A stretch of DNA of 64,000 nucleotides from Sarcomyxa edulis (Eukaryota > Basidiomycota > Agaricomycetes > Agaricales > Mycenaceae), in NCBI GenBank assembly GCA_009761415.1, contig QUOL01000012.1:883001-947000 (forward strand). Reading direction: 5' to 3'. Shown piece after piece: positions 23,364-33,397 of this stretch. The notes under the pieces were generated by a model, which made no database searches, was not told the origin of the DNA, and saw nothing but the letters and a program-made list of their open reading frames with translations. Within the stretch, counting starts at the first letter, position 1, and each line of letters starts with the position of its first letter. The position numbers were made by a program, and so were the translations under genes.

Positions 23364-25118
23364 ATGCGAGGCCTTAACGCGCTACCTATCGATGATGATG
23401 TTGTTTATCGCATCTTAGTGTACTTACCAGCTTTTGTGGACCTCGGTTCTGCCATCTTGTCGTCTAAATCCGTCTACTCGGTCTTTCAGTCTCATCCCAA
23501 TTCCATTATTCGCGCCGTCGCATATAATCTCATTGGCCCTGCCCTGCCACAAGCTTTGGAAATTGCTTGCTACGTGTACTGCCCTCCGGATCCGAGCTTC
23601 AAGCTCTCACAGCCCGAGGTGGACGATCATTGTGGGCTGGAACCGGCTGCGGTGTCTGTTATATCATCAGCTGAGGTTTCCAGCCTGTCGAAAACTGCGA
23701 GGGTTCTGCACGACTTTGAAGACTTATTCAGCTGGAGGTATGCGCACCTACTTGGTCGTGTTTTTGCCCTTCTCAGATACATCTCGTCAGGCATAAGGAT
23801 CGAAGCTCACGAATCAGCAAGCTATCACCTTCAGAGTCATGGCGATTCTCTCGCGCACTAGCCCGCATAATACATTTTGTGCAGGTATTTTCTCTCAGAG
23901 CTTTGGCGGACTGGGACATATCTTCGTCAAACCTGGCCTACGACGAGGAACAAACGGTGGAGATATTTGAGCTCTCTCAAAAAGAGCATATGCAAAAGCT
24001 TAACTCTGAGGAGCTCCTTGAATTCGCAAGAGTAGCCAATTTCTTGATAGAGATAGGTGGATGGACCTACCGGATGGGACGGGATGAAGATGACGGTGAA
24101 CGTCAGTTTCAATCCAAATTTTCGGCGAAAGATTTCCATAACATCCCTGTCATCCCAGTTTTGGGCTTTGCCGACCTAGGACTCGCCATGGGGCCTGCAG
24201 GCATATTGGCTAACTATCAATGCAAACCGAGAGAAGCTTTTCCGTATGGAACTGAATCAACCGATGGTGGATGCATAGGTGACCTGGATTCATTGTTCGA
24301 TAATTACCTTGTCGGCCCTCTACTCCAAATCCTTGAATCCCGCAACATAAAAGCCCCTGACGAGCAAGACGAATTCACGGAACGCAGGATTCTGTTGGAC
24401 ACGGTGCACGGAGCGAATGATGAATGCAAGTATAGTGTCTCTTCTTGAAAGACGCACGCTCACTACAAGTACAGGCCAGCGATGCCACACAGTTCGCGGT
24501 TTGGAGTTGTGGAATCAAACTAGTGCGTTATATCTGTTTCCAGCCTCTCACAGCCGTACGGTTAACTCGCTCGTTAGATTGGGATTTTCTGGAAGAAATT
24601 CTAAGGCCAAGGCAAATCGCTACGCTATTTGTCGGACAATTATCGCTCAACCGTTTTGAGAAAGATTCGCTAACTTTCGAACTTCGTAAAGTAGAGTTTC
24701 CGGCTTTCCTCGGTGAACTGTTAGACATCAAAACCCCGAAATACGACGACTGGAAGCCTGAAGATTGGGCGTGTCAAAAGTGCATCACTGATCTTATTAG
24801 TGCCAACCTACACATATGGTTTTTGGAGCATAAACGACGAGGTGCGGGCTCGTCAGACGTGCCAAGTCGATTATCTGACTGCCGTTTTCTCAGTGGGCCT
24901 CGAGATCAATGTCGACTGCCGGTATGTTTCTACGATTCTTACCCTCTGGTCCACAACCTTATTTTTACGATAGGTATGGATACAACTGTCGAACACAAGT
25001 CCGCGACCATCAGCATGCGGCGAAACTCAACGTGAGTCAAACCTTCAAATCCGAAGGGTATAAGTTGTCTTACATGCGAACAACCCAGCACCTATGTGCT
25101 CCTCAAAGGAAGAGCTAA
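23364..25118 (+). CDS. F-box-like protein with C-terminal PBZ-like zinc finger (copy 1)
   Basis: The N-terminus LPIDDDVVYRILVYLPAF followed by SAILSSKSVYSVFQSHP fits an F-box-like helix bundle (residues 5-45). A long conserved middle follows with HDFEDLFSWR and LLEFARVANFLIEIGGW. The C-terminal region has DWACQKC, LHIWFLEHK and, after removal of a 51-nt intron, VGLEINVDCRYGYNC. Another intron then leads to HAAKLN and HLCAPQRKS. The finger reads C-x-Y-G-x-x-C with histidines 7, 9 and 15 residues after the second Cys, close to the PBZ pattern but with two extra residues before the last His. An intron sits between the codons for KLN and HLC, at the same place as in the paralog. If it is an SCF adaptor, the finger could read poly-ADP-ribose (inference). 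Exon borders near 23740-23900 are approximate. Confidence 0.75.
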
Positions 25119-25377
25119 GAACTCTATATCTCTTTACTTTAGTCTCCGAGTCCGAGTCGCAGAAGAGTGGTTTCTTGGACGCTGTCGGATGTTTTGCTTA
25201 TGAGGGGCATACTATCGATGCAACAAAAGGGGTTGTCACTTTGACTGTGCTAAGCTGTGTTACAGTGGTGGCTTTGCCTGTCGCTTCATATCGCTTATCC
25301 ACATGGACCCACAAGCGCGTCGGGCCAGAAACAGAGGAACGATCAAACATCACATCAAACTTCGGACTCGGTGCATG

Positions 25378-25384
25378 TATAAAT
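25378..25384 (+). promoter_or_regulatory. TATA box of F-box/PBZ-like copy 2
   Basis: TATAAAT lies 71 bases before ATG 25455. The rest of the 336-base gap after copy 1 (25119-25454) holds no supported gene. Confidence 0.5.
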
Positions 25385-25454
25385 GTCAGGGAACGGACGG
25401 CATTGATCTGAGAAAGAAATTTACTTTTGAACATCTCTCATTTTGACTGCCACC

Positions 25455-27269
25455 ATGCCAAAAGCGCCTAATACTGGGTTCATCTTCCCCTTAGACGGAG
25501 ACGTCTTGTACCAAGTCTTCGTACACCTAACATCCTTCCCTGCCCTTCGCACTGCTCTCTTGATCGCGAGATCCTTCTATGCGATCTATAACGCACATCC
25601 CAACTCGATAAAGCGCGCTGTGGCGGAAAATGTTATTGGGCCCATTTTGGATGAGGCTCTAGATTTCATTCGTAGCCAGTATTCCGAAGAGATTCCGAAG
25701 TCAAGACCTAAACTTCAAGTTCTTGATTACCTCAAAAGATGGAGGTGCAAAAATGCTCAGCGCCGCGGCCCACACGACCTTGACTGATTTTGTGGTGTCT
25801 ACTAGGATCGGGCGTTCCTCGAAGAGGTTGATCCCAGTAGAGAATCCAGACGCTAGACCTTTGGTATTGACTCATGTCGAAGTGCGCGAATTGTCGAAAC
25901 TTGCGATGGTCATGGAGGGTCTAGAGGACCTTTTTAGTTGGCGGTACGTACTACGTTACACTCCGAGACTTCGAATTACGACCACTGACCTCAACAAACA
26001 AAGATTCAAAGATAAGACGACTCGGACAAGCCAGCTGTCGTCTATCGAGTGTCTCCGCTTCCGCCGTGCCTTGCTGCGAATAGTTGTCTGTTCGACAAAG
26101 GGAGACGGCCTCAGACATCTTGACACAGATCCATTCAAATCTTTGTCAACGCGGATAACATACTTGGAAACATTTAGCTTGAAAGAATTGGTCGAAATTG
26201 AGGATGTCGTATTGTTTCTCAATCATATTTTGCAATGGACTCAGAGAGCGACTGGCCCTGCTTGGATCGGTATGTTTTAGTTATCATACACATCGATTCA
26301 TGATCTAGAAAACGACACACCTATTGTTGACAGATCCTCCTTCACCGGGGTATATTCCCATGTTCACGACTGATACTGGCAGCCTAAGCGGTAGACCACT
26401 CTTCGACCCCGAAAAGATCCTGCAAGATTACCGGGCAGCTTACAGCAGTCTGGGATCTGAAACCAAGCGCATTGATCAGTATCAATGTGATTATATTTAT
26501 GCTACACTTGCCACGGTCATGCGAAAGCGAGGAAATCCTATTGACCACGATAATCCCGCTCAACGCATGAAGGCCGTCCTGGATCGAGTGAATGGGCACG
26601 ATGACAGATGTAAGTCTCTCAAGTTTTGTTCGAGGTCCTATGATGACTCGGACATCGATCACAGGCTCTCGCTGCAACGTTATTCACGGTGTCGACCTAT
26701 GGAACGCATCTAGTGAGAAAATGTCCTTTCAATCACCGAGTGAGTCAGGCTTACCATCTCGCGCAGACTGGGGATTTCTTCGTGGCATTATGCCGCCAGG
26801 TTCCATGGGATGTCTTTTCATCGCGAATCTACCGTTGAACGCTCATGAGTTCCAGGGGCTGAACGAAACTATCACATCAGGGAGATGGTTCTCCTACGAG
26901 GTGTTCATGAACGAGATTTTGGCAATTGACCCCGAAGATCCGTCCTCTAATCTGGACATGAGCACCTCATACAGTGATGACTGGGTATGCAGTCTCTGTG
27001 TCGCCGAACTGATTCGGTCTCGCCTACATATCTGGTGGCTACGTCGGAAGATGGGACTCGGCCTCTATGTACCAACGGTAGATTGTTGGGATGGCTATGA
27101 CTGTCTAAGTGGTCCCGAAGGACACGATAAGGAATTCAACGTATGTCTCTCTGCTTCCGACATTGTCAATATGCTCATAATGGTTTCGTATCAGCATTTG
27201 TGCTCACCGACTCAGATATTCCTGGCTCAAAGAAGGTTGTATGCCGCCGAAGGTCTTCATACACTGTGA
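25455..27269 (+). CDS. F-box-like protein with C-terminal PBZ-like zinc finger (copy 2)
   Basis: This is a tandem paralog of the gene at 23364-25118. The F-box-like N-terminus is FPLDGDVLYQVFVHLTSF followed by TALLIARSFYAIYNAHPNS, with the same NVIGP block as copy 1. MEGLEDLFSWR and LKELVEIEDVVLFLNHILQW align with the copy 1 middle. The C-terminus has DWVCSLC, LHIWWLRRKMGLGL and the finger CWDGYDCLSGPEGHDKEFNH. This has the exact PBZ spacing C-x5-C-x6-H-x5-H, with the conserved Gly and the Phe two residues before the last His. A 51-nt intron splits the finger before that His. The aromatic residue before Gly is Asp here, a departure from the PBZ consensus. The two-copy array suggests local duplication and divergence. 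Binding of poly-ADP-ribose or of Skp1 has not been shown. Confidence 0.77.
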
Positions 27270-28030
27270 TCACATATATGAGGATTGCGACGTTGAATGT
27301 AATGTGGTCCATTAGTCCAAGTCTAAGGCTGTAAGAGATCGTTCCAAAACTTTAAAAGGACACAAAAAGTTTGAAAGATCAGCTCAGGGTTCGGCGCTCG
27401 AGTAGCACTTGCCTTCGGACGACCAACCGCTTTCCTTTCCCATTCTCATACATCTCACAGTAGCACACGGTGATAGGACCCTCTATTATTGTCGATATCC
27501 TCGACGAACGCACCAAGAACGCACCGACATGGCCGTCGAGATGATCGAGCAATGTCCAAATTGGTGCAACCGGCGGTTATTTTTGACTTGGCGTTATTCC
27601 GCATGACCGGACTTCCTCTCGGATCCTAATGAGCTGCCTGCTGGCCTTGAGGCATTCGTCGCTGGCAATGTTGGTCCGGACATCAGTCAAAACATCGTCG
27701 AAATCTTGAACCAGCGTACTTGCCGCGCTAGTCCATAAGACAGTCTATAGTCCAAGGTATGTTGTGATGGTACTAATCACAAAGTTATACTACCGTCCTC
27801 GATCTCTCTCTGATCTTGCAACCGCGACGCTAACGCCACGATGCATATCTAGTCAACAAGCTCGCCTTTCCGCTCTGTATAACCCTGAAAAGTTGACGAC
27901 AGCTCCACCTTCACCCCTAATCATCACGGGTATCTCGAAAGCGGACATGTTGGGGTTCGCCAATTATAAAGAATCGTTTTGCGACCTGTATTTCTCTGTC
28001 GTTGACCTCATACCACACCTACACGTCAAT
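27270..28030. other. Gap before glucoamylase, possible gene relic
   Basis: A plus frame at 27409-27606 and a second at about 27613-27738 (FLSDPNELPAGLEAFVAG, then NVGPDISQNIVEIL) read like protein but are interrupted and lack a start or a complete exon chain. I do not recognise the family. This could be a decayed gene, or exons of a short gene whose splicing I could not solve. Confidence 0.3.
27965..27970 (+). promoter_or_regulatory. TATA box of glucoamylase
   Basis: TATAAA lies 61 bases upstream of ATG 28031, which supports that ATG over the upstream in-frame ATG at 27764. Confidence 0.5.
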
Positions 28031-30254
28031 ATGCGCTCCTTCGTACTCTCAGCTCTCGGAGTTTGTAGCGTCGTCGTGGCCCAGTCTAGCACTATAGACT
28101 CCTACATCAGTACAGAATCTCCTATCGCGCGATCTGGTCTCCTAGCTAATATTGGCGCAAATGGAAACAAATCAGCCAATGCAAAGGTGAGTATCAACCT
28201 GAAAGATATATGTCTTTTCTTGTCTAATAACTATCCCGAAGGCTGGTGTAGTTATTGCCAGTCCCAGTACTGTCAATCCGGATTACCTCTTTACTTGGGT
28301 CAGAGACTCCTCTTTAGTCTTTAGAACAATCATAGACCAGTATGTGGACGTTCGTGTCATATTGAACTTTCTGTTGACCGTGTCAAACTAGATATACACT
28401 CGGTCAAGACAACGACACTTTACTGAGATCACTCATCGACGATTTCGTTTCTGCTGAAGGCATCCTACAAAATGTCACCAATCCTAGCGGCAACATATCT
28501 TCCGGCGGTCTTGGAGAACCGAAATTCATGATAGACGAGACTGCATTCACCGGTTCATGGGGCAGGTAAACATTTCTCTAGTACCTAATCAATCTATCGC
28601 GATATTGATGCAATCACAGGCCTCAGCGCGGTTGGTACCACGATTCTCAGAGACTGAACACTTTGATCTCATGCACCATGTAGATGGTCCTGCTCTACGA
28701 TCAACAGCCTTGATCACATACGCGAATTGGCTCATAGCCGATTCTAATGTTTCCTACGTCAATGACACGCTTTGGCCTATCATTCAGCTTGACCTAGATT
28801 ATGTAGCATCAGACTGGAACCAATCCACGTAAGCTGCACGATATTTGTCCTCTCTGCGTTATTGATACCCTATTCAGATTTGATTTGTGGGAAGAAGTAT
28901 CATCGTCATCATTCTTCACCACAGCGGTACAGCATACCGCTTTGCGTGCAGGTTCTACTCTAGCAACCGCACTCAATATTACCTCCGTTGTCAAGACTTA
29001 TGATACACAAGCGGACAACATCCTTTGCTTCTTGCAGGTGAGTATATTCGTGTCATCGTTTGACACTCTAGACTGACAAATATATCAACTGCACCTAGTC
29101 TTACTGGAATCCCACTGGATCATACATCACCTCAAATACTGGAGGAGGTCGATCCGGAATAGATGCTAACAGCGCTTTAGCCTCGATACACACTTTTGAC
29201 GCGTCCGCAGGCTGCGATGCTGTGACGTTCCAGCCATGCTCTGACAAGGCCCTGTCTAGTCTTAAAGTCTATGTTGATTCTTTCAGAGATATCTACGAAG
29301 TGAATAACGGTACTGCTGTCAATGCATCCGTCGCGACAGGACGGTACCCCGAGGATGTATATATGGGTGGAAACGTAGGTCATACGAGCTTCTTCAGCCA
29401 TCCTTATCACTCACCTTTTCTTTGCACAGCCATGGTACCTGACTACTGCAGCTGTGGCAGAACAGCTATATGATGCTCTTATCGTCTGGAAAGCCGAAGG
29501 CGCTTTGAACGTCACGGATATATCGCTATCCTTCTTCCAACAATTCAACTCCACCCTCACGAATGGCACCTACGATAACTCCACCTCGACTTTCACGAAC
29601 CTCATATCCGACATCAAAGATTTCGCCGACGGCTTCCTCGCCGTTAACGCGAAATATACGCCTGCCAACGGTTCGCTCTCTGAACAGTTCGACAGAACTG
29701 TTGGAACTCCTCTTAGCGCTACGGATCTGACCTGGAGTTATGCCTCCACTTTAACTGCTTTTGGAGCGCGGAACGGTACCATTCCTGCTAGCTGGGGTGC
29801 TGCGAATTTGACCGTGCCGAAGACTTGTTTGACTAACTATGGGCCGACTTCTAATGTGACGTTCAGTGTGAACGCCACAACGGTCATGGGAGGTTCGTTT
29901 CTGTTTCCATTTTTCTACCAAAAGATCCCTCGTCTCATAGGTGCGATCGAACAGAATCTATCTATATCACTGGGTCCATTGCGCAACTTCAGAATTGGTC
30001 GCCCAACACCACTTTGCTAATGACTTCCACCAAATCGCCTACCTGGAAGAGTACGTTTCCGTCTTTTCACTTCACAACCCATCGTCTGACAATTTCCTCG
30101 TGCAGTCACACTTGAACTTCCCGCAGACACGAACATTGAATACAAATACATCCGGAAGAGAAACGGAGTTATTACATGGGAAGCAGACCCGAACAATCAT
30201 CTCACCACACTACCGGCTGGAAAGGCTGGTGTCATCCATGAGGTTTGGCGATAG
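28031..30254 (+). CDS. Glucoamylase (GH15) with CBM20 starch-binding domain
   Basis: This is a secreted glucan 1,4-alpha-glucosidase that releases glucose from the non-reducing ends of starch. Ten exons: 28031-28186, 28242-28339, 28392-28565, 28620-28630, 28684-28828, 28878-29037, 29099-29374, 29430-29892, 29955-30050 and 30106-30254. The signal peptide is MRSFVLSALGVCSVVVAQ. GH15 landmarks are LFTWVRDSSLVF, GSWGRPQRDGPALRSTA, FDLWEEVSSSSFFTTAVQH (general acid Glu), RYPEDVY and SLSEQFDRTVGTPLSATDLT (general base Glu in SEQFD). The C-terminal starch-binding domain starts near NATTVMGESIYITGSIAQL and ends TWEADPNNHLTTLPAG...VIHEVWR, with the usual Trp residues. The fourth exon is only 11 nt. 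Length and order match fungal glucoamylases. Confidence 0.95.
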
Positions 30255-30297
30255 TCGGCTCATATATATGTCTATTGTCTCTGTAATATATACATCA

Positions 30298-31500
30298 TCA
30301 CGACTTGTTAATTAGTAGAAATCGAGAGCATATCAGAACGTCAGCGCATGAGTAAGAAGGGTATGTTGTGTCAGAAGAGGGTAAAGGTATCATTAGGGTA
30401 TTCTGGATAGGGACTTCGTGCCATGGACGCCACATGTGCACCTCATTTCCTTCCTTGAAGTGCTGAGCGCTGCGTACCCGTGCATCCGGCGGTAAAATTG
30501 TCGCAAAAGATAGCAGCACGAGGTATAATTCGTCGCTAAGCCCGTCTATAGGGGTAGGACGTCGACAAAGAGCAAGCCCAGACTTGCTAGGATTGGCAGA
30601 CGCCGACGAATCGGAATGATGAGCGGTATGTAAGATTTTGAGAATAGTGAGACGGAGATCGGGTGTGAGTCGACGAGACGAACGAGATAGAACTTCCATT
30701 TCTTTCTGCCACAACGCTAGAGCGGTATCCGTATTCGATAATTGATGCGAAGCGCGTTCGGCGAGACCGCCTCTGATGAATTTGGGACCTTTGCCCTTGG
30801 TTCCACCTTTTCTGGGACTGACCTGTAGGCCGCGTTGTAATTCGCGGTCTATGGGTGTTGGATCGTGGTCGTGGTCTTGTAAGAATATCGATAGCAGCTC
30901 GGCGTTGCCGTCGTCTGTGGTGAGATCGGTCGCGCGGGCGACTCGGGTGGTGGATATAGTTTTCATGGGCTTCGTGGGTGCGGGGCGAGGGGTGATGAGA
31001 GGAGTGGGTAATTCCTTGAGAGAAATTGCTTTCTTGCGTGAAGAGGAGGGAACTGGCGCTGGCGGTAGAGGTGGAGGCAGAAGGCGAGAGAAAGGCTTCT
31101 CGACGACTTTGGACTTGTCGACGATAACCCGAAAATCGCTCATGGAAACGATACGCTTCCGACTATTGGATTTCTCGATGACACTTGATGGAGAGTCGAA
31201 TACGGGTGGTTTGAAAGTACGCATCATAGTCATAGGCGCAGGAGTCTTTTTCTCTGTGGTCCCTGAAATAGGCTTGCGTACTGGTACATGAGGTCGCTCT
31301 CTTGTATGATGATGATGATTTGGATCCAGAGGTTCCAAGTTAGACGGTGATGTATCGAATGCGGATGTGAAGTTTGGCATGGGGGCTTTTAGGCGTGGTT
31401 TCGGTGCAGGTTTGGTGAACCCATCTGCTATTGGCATACCCATCAGCCGGGGTCGTTTTGAGGGGCGGGAGTCCTGTGAGGGAGACATCGTGAGTGTCAT
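30298..31500 (-). CDS. Conserved basidiomycete protein of unknown function, probably nuclear
   Basis: This is an intronless gene of 400 codons with a Pro/Ser/Lys-rich N-terminal half (SRPSKRPRLMGMPIADGF, a likely nuclear localisation signal). A conserved C-terminal part has GLQVSPRKGG, FIRGGLAERASHQLSNTD, ALALWQKEMEVL, LRLTILKILH and MWRPWHEVPI. I recognise the GGLAERAS and WRPWHEV blocks from uncharacterised mushroom proteins, but no enzymatic or DNA-binding domain. Two ATGs are possible (31539 and 31500); the second begins MTLTMSPSQ just before the NLS. Its stop lies 43 bases from the stop of the convergent glucoamylase gene, so the two 3' UTRs must overlap. Confidence 0.75.
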   Translation of the reverse strand: MTLTMSPSQDSRPSKRPRLMGMPIADGFTKPAPKPRLKAPMPNFTSAFDTSPSNLEPLDPNHHHHTRERPHVPVRKPISGTTEKKTPAPMTMMRTFKPPVFDSPSSVIEKSNSRKRIVSMSDFRVIVDKSKVVEKPFSRLLPPPLPPAPVPSSSRKKAISLKELPTPLITPRPAPTKPMKTISTTRVARATDLTTDDGNAELLSIFLQDHDHDPTPIDRELQRGLQVSPRKGGTKGKGPKFIRGGLAERASHQLSNTDTALALWQKEMEVLSRSSRRLTPDLRLTILKILHTAHHSDSSASANPSKSGLALCRRPTPIDGLSDELYLVLLSFATILPPDARVRSAQHFKEGNEVHMWRPWHEVPIQNTLMIPLPSSDTTYPSYSCADVLICSRFLLINKS

Positions 31501-31828
31501 GCTATAAAGGTCTGTATGCAGATGCAAGTACCGAGGCATCTTCTTTACGAGACATGAGTCGAATGAGTATCAGTTTCTGTAGACATTTTCAGTGACACAT
31601 TCCACGATTATGATTGTCAGACAGAAATCGTACGCGAGGATTTGCCGCAAATGCATGAAACCACTCTGAGCCTGACAGTCCGAGTGCTCAGTGAGAGGAG
31701 ACAAAGTAAGGGGCTTTTAGTCACTGTCACAGGCAGTCACCACCTCTCCTCCTCCGCCAAGCCCAAATCTAAAACTCGGCTATACTAAGACTCACCACTA
31801 ACGCTCATCATCATCATCAATCACTGGC
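31501..31828. promoter_or_regulatory. Divergent promoter region (unknown nuclear protein / Ysc84)
   Basis: A gap of about 330 bases between outward-facing genes. No TATA box was recognised; the Ysc84 side has CATCATCATCATCAATC just before its ATG. Confidence 0.4.
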
Positions 31829-33010
31829 ATGTCCGTCCTCGACAAATTCCGCAAAGGAGCTCAAAAGGCAGGCCTACAAGCCACCGCTTTCGTACAAGCC
31901 AGTTCCACCAAAGTAGCTAGTGGATCGAGAGACTTCGTTCATGGGTTTAGCTTACCGGGAGAGGCGGAGAAGGCTGCGAAGATATTGGATAGTTTCTTAG
32001 GTGCGTGCCTCTGTTCATGTCTTGATTTTGGTAGGGTGTTGGTACTAACCCTTCCATGCGTACAATAGCTGATCCAGATAGACCGGAATCAGCTCTAAAT
32101 TCAATCCCGAAAGCTGTTTTGCAGAGAGCCAGAGGTATCTCCATTTCCACCACAGTGTACAGTACTTATGTGCAACCCAACTGATTTGCAATGACCAGGT
32201 CTCGCGGTATTCCAAGTCCTGAAAGCTGGTTTCGTATTCTCCGGAAAGGCCGGTTCAGGTCTCGTTATTGCCAGATTACCTGACGGGTCATGGTCGGCTC
32301 CATCATGCATAGGTGAGTCCCCCTCCCTCTCCTCTCTCCCTAACCCCTTCCCCTTCCCCTTCCCCTCCCTTCCCCTCTACTTACACAACTATGAACCCCA
32401 CAGCAACCGGCGGCCTAGGCTGGGGCCTCCAAATCGGCGCAGACATCACCGACTTCGTGATCGTCCTCAACAGCGAAGATGCCGTCAAAGCCTTTTCCAT
32501 GGGGGGGAATGTCACAATTGGAGGGAATATCAGCGCTGCTGCGGGGCCTATTGGGACGGGTGGGAGTGTGCAGGCGACGTTGGCGCATCCTGCGCCTATG
32601 TTTTCGTATTCTAAGTCGAAGGGTGCGCTCATCCTTCCCATTTTACACCTCATACCCCATAACCATAATCCTATGCTCACATATCTTTCTCTTCATTGTT
32701 TATTTATACACTCACAGGTCTATTCGCCGGCCTCTCCCTAGAAGGCACAGTCCTAATCGAACGCAAAGACGCCAACCGCGAATTCTACGGCTCCGTCGTC
32801 CCAGCTAAAGATATCCTCGGAGGGCGCGTCCCGCCTCCGGAGGTGGCGTCGAGGTTGTATGAGATCATCGAGGCGGCGGAGGGGTTGGATGAGAGTGGGA
32901 TTCCGGAGGAGGCGTATGTGCCTGCGGCTGATGGGCAGCATATTTCTGTTGGGGGTGGGGGTGTGGGAGGGGGAGGGGATGGGCATATGGTGTTTGATGC
33001 GGATCATTGA
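31829..33010 (+). CDS. Ysc84/SH3YL1-like SYLF-domain protein
   Basis: Five exons encode a SYLF (DUF500) domain protein: LDKFRKGAQKAGLQATAF, AEKAAKILDSFL, then SIPKAVLQRARGLAVFQVLK, AGFVFSGKAGSGLVIARL, GLGWGLQIGADITDFVIVLN and GLSLEGTVLIERKDANREFYG. This domain binds phosphoinositides and, in yeast Ysc84, actin at endocytic patches. No SH3 domain follows. The C-terminus is a Gly-rich tail (SVGGGGVGGGGDGHMVFDADH), so this is the SH3-less form common in basidiomycetes. The second half of the gene marks the left edge of the region with extreme C- and G-rich tracts. Confidence 0.9.
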
Positions 33011-33397
33011 GGTGGGGATGTGTGTGTTGGAAGTTTTGGTTGAGCTGGAGCGGAACATTCACTTTTCATCTTTCTTTCTTTTTTTCTCTGATTTCCCCTG
33101 TATGAATATGAAGTGGTAGCTCATACCATATACCCTATCCCTACCTTCGTTGTTTTGCGGAAAGCAATCAAATAATCATCAGTCTAGTCACTCACAGTCA
33201 GGATCTTTGAATAAATACAAGTTAACGGTGGTATATATCATATCATACAGCGAAGAATCAGAAAATCAAGATGTCTAAGTAATCGTCAATGCTAAAGTAT
33301 AGTGGGTGTGGCGCCCTCCACTCCCCCAAGTAATCACTCCAACCTCAATCAATCAATCCACCCAAGAAAGTAAGCCCTCCAGTACAGTATTACCCAC
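33011..33397. other. Convergent 3' intergenic stretch
   Basis: This AT-rich gap separates the stops of the Ysc84 and ENPP genes. It contains ATATCATATCATACAG-type runs and no gene. Confidence 0.4.

Noticed and set aside
27764..28030. Upstream in-frame ATG at 27764 for glucoamylase
   Set aside because: A signal peptide begins at 28031 and a TATA box lies between the two ATGs.
30776..31291. 171-codon plus-strand frame
   Set aside because: It is antisense to the conserved part of the unknown nuclear protein and is Gly/Arg-rich with no motif.
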